Assembly: GCA_030704615.1 (NCBI GenBank)
Contig: CM060731.1
Span: 23,748,001-23,812,000 of the forward strand
DNA: 64,000 nt
Source of the DNA: Takakia lepidozioides
Taxonomy: Eukaryota; Streptophyta; Takakiopsida; Takakiales; Takakiaceae
Direction of reading: 5' to 3'
This document shows, one piece after another, positions 58,198 to 64,000 of the stretch. Below the pieces are notes generated by a model. It saw nothing but the letters and a program-made list of their open reading frames with translations. It did no database searches and had not been told where the DNA came from. The position numbers and the translations under genes were made by a program. The stretch's first letter is position 1. Every line of letters begins with the position of its first letter.

Positions 58198-61100
58198 TTG
58201 CACCATAGACAGTACATGTTACAATTCTTGCAGAACTTTGAGCCAAGGACAGGAGCAACAACGGTGAAGGGAGTTGAATTAGTAATTACTCCCCTATACC
58301 TACAGCAATTGTTTCGATTGCCAGCAGGTCAGGTGCATGTGGAGGAGCACAAGGCAAGACTGCAAATAGGGGACTTATTCCAAGAATGAAGGTCCTGCTT
58401 CCAGTAATAGCAGTTCTCTGTGCTGCTGTGCCCCTTCCTGCACAAAAACTTGGGAAGCATTATCATGCGGATTCCGTGAAGCCAGTGGATCCGCCACTAC
58501 AGTCTTTCCCCGCCTCTGTCTCTTATTCTTGGGTTGCCCTGCCAGTCCACCCTCACTGTGTGAAGAGCCTTGCTCTTCCATTGCAGTGGTTTCTGGCTCA
58601 AACACTCCCATCTCCTTTCTTTCTCGCGCATCAAGTATGTCAGAATCAAGAATTATTTGAGCAATGATTGGGCCAGACACTATGATAGGAGACTTTGCGG
58701 CAGTACCCTGTAATCTTTTCATCTCCTCTACCAGTGCGTTGTACATTATGTCCGCCCATTCTACCTCTTCTCCTCTCAGGGCTTTGAGTATTTCTTCTGT
58801 GAAGGATCTGCTCAAATACTGTTGGTTCTGTTTCATGGCAAACAGAACGTTCAATACCTGGCCTACCTCCCTTAGCCCTGGGTACACGGCCTTGGTACAA
58901 GCATAACCCTGAGTTTTAATGGGAATATCTAACCCTTCTTTTTCTAAATCAATTATTTCTGGTTGAACTGCATGGACAACTTGTGGTGACAGGTGGTGGC
59001 AGAAATTGAGAAGGGGGACCTTCTCTATGAATATTCTGGTATGGTCAAGGACACAGTGATTCCGGAGGTGCAACGGTTGTCCAAGGGAAACCCTGCGGTG
59101 CATATAATACACACACCTGTGACGGAGGTACCACAGGTAGAATGTCAAAACACTGCAGCACCGGTGACGGATGAAGTGGTTCAGGAAGAAAATCTGGTGG
59201 GGCAATGGCCTGAATGGTTCGTAAGGCATCACATTGTTGAGGATCAGGGATAATAGCAGCAAGCTCACCAAGATGACCCTCAACAGGCTATGCTTATGAG
59301 TTCCATAAACATGACACTGAATTTGTTGGGTACTTATGTCAAATCCTATGTTCCCACTACTCAATTGGCAGCGTTGAGGGAGGAACTCAAGAAAGAGTTT
59401 GAGGCTCGACTTGCCACAGAGTGTGCAAACAAGGTCGATGAAGAGGTGACTCTCAAGATGCAGCAAGACTTGGAGAGTAAAGAAGCGGCTTTGCAATTGG
59501 CCAAGGAACAATTGATTGAGGCAGACCTCGCACAAGACCACTTGCACGAAGCACATAAGCAACAGCTATACCAAATGCAGGTGAAGCATGAAAGCAAGTT
59601 ACAAGAAGTGAATGCACTACATATGGAGTTGCAGACAGTGCATGACAGGATGGCCATACAATGTGCTACACTCACAACTATGCTTGACCAATCTACAAAA
59701 AAAATAAACAGTCAAGCGGAAAAATGTACGAAGGCAGAGGAAGAGAATGTTGAGCAAATGAAACTCATTGTCGATATGAAGAATACAATCTGTCGCAATG
59801 AGGATACTTTCAAGCAATACAGGCAGGTTGAAGCTGACCAAGAGAGGCACATCCTGGAGTTGCAACAAACGGTCATGGCCAATAGAAATGAAATCTCGGT
59901 CACTAACAAGGCTTGGAAGGAAGCCAATAATCTGCTTGCTGCCTATGCGAATTTGGTTGAACCTCATGCGAAGCGCATGGAGGCTTTACAACAGCAGTTA
60001 GATGTGTACAAACTCAGAGAGGAACACACTCTCAGAGGAACCACAAGCAACTTGGTGGATAACCACCTTATGCAGGTCTGGTTAGCACAAGGGCCAGTGG
60101 AGGGCAAAGCACCACGAAAGCTCACCCAAAGCGAGATGAATGAGCTCAGGCTGCAAGTGCAAAACATTGCCACAACTACTATAGACAATGTCTATAGTAG
60201 GATAGCGGAGTTACAGGAGGATGTAGACGACCTGCAGACTCAAGTGGAGGACCTCACTTCAAATATCGACAAAAGAGTCTATATATCTGAGGAACAGCTA
60301 ATGGCTTCTTATTTACAAGCCAAAACTTTGGCTTTTCAGTCTTCTTCACAGGAGGTGCAGGAGATGCCAATGGTACAAGAGCCAGTGCCACCAACACCAC
60401 AACAAGTCACTGTGCCAGTAGCTGACCCTGTTGTTACTACAGCCACACCACGGCCACCACAGCCTGAGGTATGGGGCAATGCTGTTTTTAACCCACCTAA
60501 AACTCCAGCTGCAAGGGAGTACAGTAGGGCTATGATTATGCCCTTCAACCAAATTCCCATTGTGTTGGATTTGGTTTGGAAAGAATTTAGTCCTCCGCAG
60601 TCATTGGCACATTACTATCAAATCATGTGCATATGGCTTCCAGTGGCAACTAAAACTAAAGTTCTTCCGAACAATCGACCAATTGAGGATCATCACTTTG
60701 CACAGTACTGGCATGAGGCAGGTACCATGTTGAAGGAATTAATTGCCTTCCAAGTTGTACATGGATTCATTTATACCAAGACCAAGGAGGTAGCAAGTAT
60801 TGTCATAGGATGCGGGTTATACTACGCTGCTTGTTTTCTGGTACGTTATCACATTGAGCAGCACAAGATGCAATCGCGCTTTCTGAGTTATTCCAGTGGG
60901 GATCATTGGGTCTTACCTGCAGTGCCACCTCATATGTACCTATATGAGGCAAAAGTTATGATACAAAAAGGATTCTCAAATTCGTTCATGGTTTCATGCG
61001 GCCTGGAACAATTTGTCAACACAGAAATTCGGCCTTGATGATATTTTCTCTAAAGGACATGAGGCATGGAAATACTTGCACAATTCACAGGTCATTGGTA

Positions 61101-61534
61101 CCCCACTCACCTGGACAGACAAGGAGCTCAGGGTCTTCACCAATTTTGCCATTCAGCGTTTACAACAAGTTTTAAAATATAAACTTCCAGACATGGTAGG
61201 ACAACATTGTATGCCCCAGAGGATTCCACAAAAAGTTCGACAATTAAAACACCTGAGAGGCGATGAGGATTCTGATACAACTGTTTCTTCAGCGGATTCT
61301 TTTGACATGGGAGAAGACTATGCAATTAAGATGGCAGAGAAGAAGCGACGGGGGTCTCCTATGCCTGAAAGGTTACCTCGATATCAGCCTCCAGAGGGCC
61401 TCACATATCCAGGTAGTGTTCAATCATCTCCGTCAACCAGTGACAGACCTCGGGCTCGTACACACAGTCCGCCACGAAACTCTCAACGTCAGAAAGGTGC
61501 TCGCTCACAAAGGTTTGCTAATCCCAATCAGTAA
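58198..61534 (+). pseudogene. Post-pol coiled-coil ORF of unknown function, rearranged
   Basis: The plus strand codes VELVITPLYLQQLFRLPAGQ to 58389. Between about 58385 and 58990 the sensible coding sequence is on the minus strand (AVQPEIIDLEKEGLDIPIK, LRGEEVEWADIMYNALVEEM, FEPETTAMEEQGSSH). Plus-strand coding resumes at 58993. The main frame 59290-61038 is a long coiled coil (LREELKKEFEARLATE, EAALQLAKEQLIEADLAQ) with a C-terminal folded part. It shifts frame near 61010 and ends 61534 in a basic Ser/Arg/Pro tail. No zinc knuckle or envelope features are seen. It could be a displaced gag or an accessory protein. Confidence 0.5.
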
Positions 61535-61552
61535 ACCGTGAGGACACAACTT

Positions 61553-61572
61553 TTTGAGAGGGGAAGGGGTAA
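61553..61572 (+). other. Polypurine tract
   Basis: GAGAGGGGAAGGGGTAA directly upstream of the 3' LTR, the plus-strand priming site of the retrotransposon. Confidence 0.75.
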
Positions 61573-62675
61573 TGTTAGAGGACTGTCTGGGACTTAGACA
61601 CTTATACGGGATCTGTGGGGTACCCTTAATTTTTGCACAGACTGAGACCAACAGGAGCCTTAGGGGTGACAGCAGCGCACTTTAGAGGGGGGTTACACAG
61701 CCCGTCACAGCCAACACAGCCCGTCACAGTCGGACACAGCCGACACAGCCAAACACAGTCAACACAGCCCGTCACAGTCCGACACAGCCGACACAGCCAG
61801 ACACAGTCAACACAGCCCGTCACAGTCCGACACAGCCAACACAGTCGTCACAGTCCGACACAGCCCGTCACAGCTTCGCACAGCCGTCACAACTTCGCAC
61901 AGCCGACACAGCCCGACACAGCCACACAGCCAGTCACAGCCCATCACAGCCCAACACAGCCGTCACAGTTTCACAGCCAGTCACAGCTTGACACAGCTGT
62001 CATGACCATAGGGAACGGATAGCAGGACAGGGAACGACTGTGGGGAACAACACCTGCGAATGGAACATGTTAGTTCACGGATGACGGTTAGTGAGGGAAA
62101 CGGTTAGAACGACGGGTAGGAAGATAAAGCTAGGAGCAAGGACTGGAAGAAGGGGGAATTATGGGATCACTTCTTGGGGGAACTTCGGACATCACTGGGG
62201 GAAATGAGGAGAGAGCGTATCTCTGAGCAGAAAGAGGGAGAGCACGGAGTAAGAGGGAGAGCACGGAGTAGGAGGAGGATCTGTTGATGCTTAATGAATG
62301 CAGGCAGTAGAATTGTAATGTAGAGCAGATTAGAGACTCCATTGCTTCAGCCTGATACTTGATAGATATTAATCTGATACACACTTCATACTCACACTGT
62401 GTAGAGAGATCTGAGTGAAGCTGTGGAATGAATGGATGAGTTGATGGAATCCGATAGATTGATGAAGAAAACTGATACTTAATTACCAACAGTAAGGTAA
62501 CTAGCTAACATGAATGCGGGAAGGAAAACAAATAGGAAACATCCCCATGATACACTAGCTGTAGGTCATGACTGATTGTTCTGAGCGGGCTGAGTACTTA
62601 GAGATTTCCAACTCTTCTATCTTGGAGTTTCCGCCTCGGATAGCGAAGGGATGGGTGAGTAAAAGCCGCGCGACA
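61573..62675 (+). repeat. 3' LTR
   Basis: Starts TGTTAGAGGACTGTCTGGGA and ends AAAAGCCGCGCGACA, with the CACAGCC tract at about 61693-61995. It differs from the 5' LTR by many substitutions and a different tract length, so the insertion is not recent. Confidence 0.85.
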
Positions 62676-62689
62676 CACGCCCCACGGAT

Positions 62690-63274
62690 GTGAGCCGAGT
62701 TCGAGCTTTCATGGGGTTAGCAAACTATTACAGACGGTTTGTTAAGGGATTTAGTGCCATTGCAAAGGCTCTAACCAAACTGACCAAGGTGGACCAGGAG
62801 TGGCAGTGGGAAGATGAGCAAGAACAAGCTTTTCAAGAGCTCAAGGCGCGGTTGACCTCGGCGCCCATCTTGAGACGACCTATCAGGGGGCGTCCTTTTC
62901 AGCTGCATACAGATTGGAGCATGCTGGGGCTTGGAGCGGTGCTCACACAGGTGGATGATGAGGGAAGAGAGTTCGTAGTGGCTTATGCTAGCCGCTCAAA
63001 CAATGCTGCAGAATCTAAGTATAGCTCATATAAGAGAGAATGCTTAGCTGCAGTGTGGGCCGTGACACACTTCAGGTGCTATCTATACGGCAATCTCTTC
63101 ACCCTTGTCACGGATCACCAACCACTCAAGTGGTTGATGGAGTCAGACAAGCTTACGGGGAAGCTTGCACGGTGGGCACTCATCCTTCAAGAGTATGACT
63201 TTCAGGTGGTGCATCGACCGGGTTTGGTCAATCGCAATGCAGATGGGTTGAGTCGCAATCCATGCACGAGCTAG
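62690..63274 (+). pseudogene. Second gypsy element, RT end and RNase H fragment
   Basis: The frame reads VRAFMGLANYYRRFVKGFS (RT thumb), then FQLHTDWSMLGLGAVLTQVD, YSSYKRECLAAVWAVTHFRC, TLVTDHQPLKWLMESDKLTG and VVHRPGLVNRNADGLSRNP (RNase H and its conserved end). It belongs to a different gypsy lineage from the element at 50494-62675, whose RNase H has different wording at each motif. The catalytic palm of RT and the integrase are absent, so this is a remnant cut by the LTR insertion or by recombination. Confidence 0.85.
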
Positions 63275-63689
63275 CAGGATGACACTGGAGCTCGGTGGCA
63301 TGGTGAGACGGACGAGGAGATGGTGCCCGGATGGCATGCATCTGCATTTCTGTGTATTTTGGCAGCGGAAGGCCAGGTTGGACCTGCAAGAGGGATGACT
63401 GTAGATCAAGTGTCTGAGGACCCTAAGGCCAGCAATGAGGGTGTTGAGTTGAATGGGGTTTGCAAGTTCAACTGTCGTCTGATCCTAAATATATTACCTT
63501 GTCAGCACAATGGCTTGTGAGGGCTACAATTTTGTGTCTCTTTCATGTCCTGCACAATGTTTTACAGTGGTGACGTGGAATAACGGCGCCGAAATACCTC
63601 ATTCCGCATCCTGGACCAGGAGAAACAAACCCTATTATCGAGGTAAGAGGACATAACACCGTCAATAAAGGCACGAAAATTCCAATTCC
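63275..63689. other. Unassigned sequence before an Element-A-type end
   Basis: No gene recognised. Near 63573-63594 lies GGAATAACGG, CG, CCGAAATACC, a weak relative of the A-family palindrome. Confidence 0.35.
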
Positions 63690-63759
63690 GCGGATGCCCG
63701 CTCATGAGCTCATAGGCTCATAGACTCATGGGCTCATGGGCTCATGAAATAGTAAACCT
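63690..63759 (-). mobile_element. Terminus of a third Element-A-type transposon
   Basis: GCTCATGAGCTCATAGGCTC and further GGCTCATGG units end in GCTCATGAAATAGTAAACCT at 63759, identical over the last 20 bases to Element A's right end. It abuts CACAGCC repeats, so an element of this family inserted into a gypsy copy here. The other end is not found in the window. Confidence 0.75.
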
Positions 63760-64000
63760 CCGTGACACAGCCTATCACGGCCCATCACAGTGTCACACAG
63801 CCTATCACAGTTCACCACAGTTCACCACAGTTAGACACAGCCTGTCACAACCCAACACAGCCCATGCAGGTTACACAGTCCATTGGGTCAGTGACAGGTG
63901 GACGCGGGTTAACATTAGAAAAGTGGCCGTCAAGTGAAGAAGAAGTCTGGAAGTCAAACTCGGAGAATATGCCACACTGAGACGGGAAGTCGGGGGCATG
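63760..64000 (+). repeat. Partial second copy of the gypsy post-integrase region
   Basis: A CACAGCC tract (63768-63860) is followed by GGTTACACAGTCCATTGGGTCAGTGACAGGTGGACGCGG-type sequence that parallels 57350-57410 of the first element, continuing diverged to the window end. Confidence 0.75.

Larger units (their letters stand above)
50494..62675 (+). mobile_element. Ty3/gypsy LTR retrotransposon with captured cellular retrocopies
   Basis: Two similar LTRs (50494-51512 and 61573-62675) begin TGTTAGAGG and end CGACA. A primer-binding-like sequence follows the first, and a polypurine tract precedes the second. Pol (RT, RNase H, integrase last) sets it in the gypsy order. No gag is found in the expected 5' position; instead there are LHCB4 and BURP retrocopies. 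An extra ORF region lies after integrase. The outer flanks (GTACC left, CACGC right) do not match, so the target duplication is lost or the two ends come from recombination. Confidence 0.85.

Noticed and set aside
58375-59562. A single 395-residue minus-strand gene
   Set aside because: Only the part within about 58385-58990 looks like protein. The rest is antisense to the plus-strand coiled-coil frame, so an inverted segment explains it better.
63060-63069. CCGTGACACA as the left target duplication for the element ending at 63759
   Set aside because: It matches the ten bases after 63759, but it lies in the middle of continuous RNase H coding sequence (AVWAVTHF) with no element terminus beside it. 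A chance match.

Overview
The window is eukaryotic and plant-like. It holds a CP29 (LHCB4) antenna-protein retrocopy, a BURP-domain fragment, PCMP-type pentatricopeptide (PPR) pseudogenes, spliced genes with GT-AG introns, and CACTA, Ty3/gypsy and MULE-like transposons nested in one another. The PPR style and BURP domain fit a seed-free land plant (bryophyte, lycophyte or fern). The sequence alone does not exclude a streptophyte alga. Almost nothing here is a conventional host gene; the window is a transposon graveyard with one striking active-looking system.

Layout. 1-4425 is the right part of a CACTA element (tnp2/DUF4218/DUF4216 remnants plus GCGACG subterminal repeats) abutting a decayed PPR gene (4433-5730). 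6438-32164 is a large terminal-inverted-repeat element (called Element A here) with a perfect 10-bp target duplication. Inside it, at 18519-29880, sits a second related element (Element B), also with a perfect 10-bp duplication, inserted at an intron/exon junction of A's transposase gene. 32347 to beyond 47345 is a CACTA complex: an outer CACTA terminus, a nested CACTA with intact TIRs and TTC duplications (34038-39001) carrying PPR fragments, an FCP1-like phosphatase gene, a proline-rich gene and a broken tnp2 gene. 50494-62675 is a gypsy LTR retrotransposon with two LTRs, a PBS and a polypurine tract. Cellular retrocopies (LHCB4, BURP), each followed by a poly-A run, lie between its 5' LTR and pol. 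The end holds a second gypsy RT/RNase H fragment, another Element-A-type terminus (63759), and part of a second copy of the first gypsy family.

The system worth attention is the A/B element family. Both elements carry the same two divergently transcribed genes. One is a MULE-like transposase (zinc cluster, DDE-like core, C-terminal SWIM finger). The other is a multi-exon protein that joins a ParB-like domain to a beta-class amino-methyltransferase-like domain, an architecture familiar from bacteria and phages. Each element also carries its own family of 22-bp palindromes built on one plan: a 10-nt arm, a central pyrimidine-purine step, then the complementary arm. In A the arm is GGAAATGCGG; about 30 sites form an array with ~53-bp spacing between the two divergent genes, and others are scattered to both sides. 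In B the arm is TGAATGTCGT and the sites lie in introns of the ParB-methyltransferase gene. A is dead (stops, frameshifts, B insertion). In B the ParB-methyltransferase gene reads through ten exons without a break (1169 codons), while its transposase has a single 1-nt frameshift. My inference is that each element encodes a protein that recognises, and perhaps modifies, its own palindromes, giving a self-marking transposon system. The sequence shows the parts; the function is not demonstrated.
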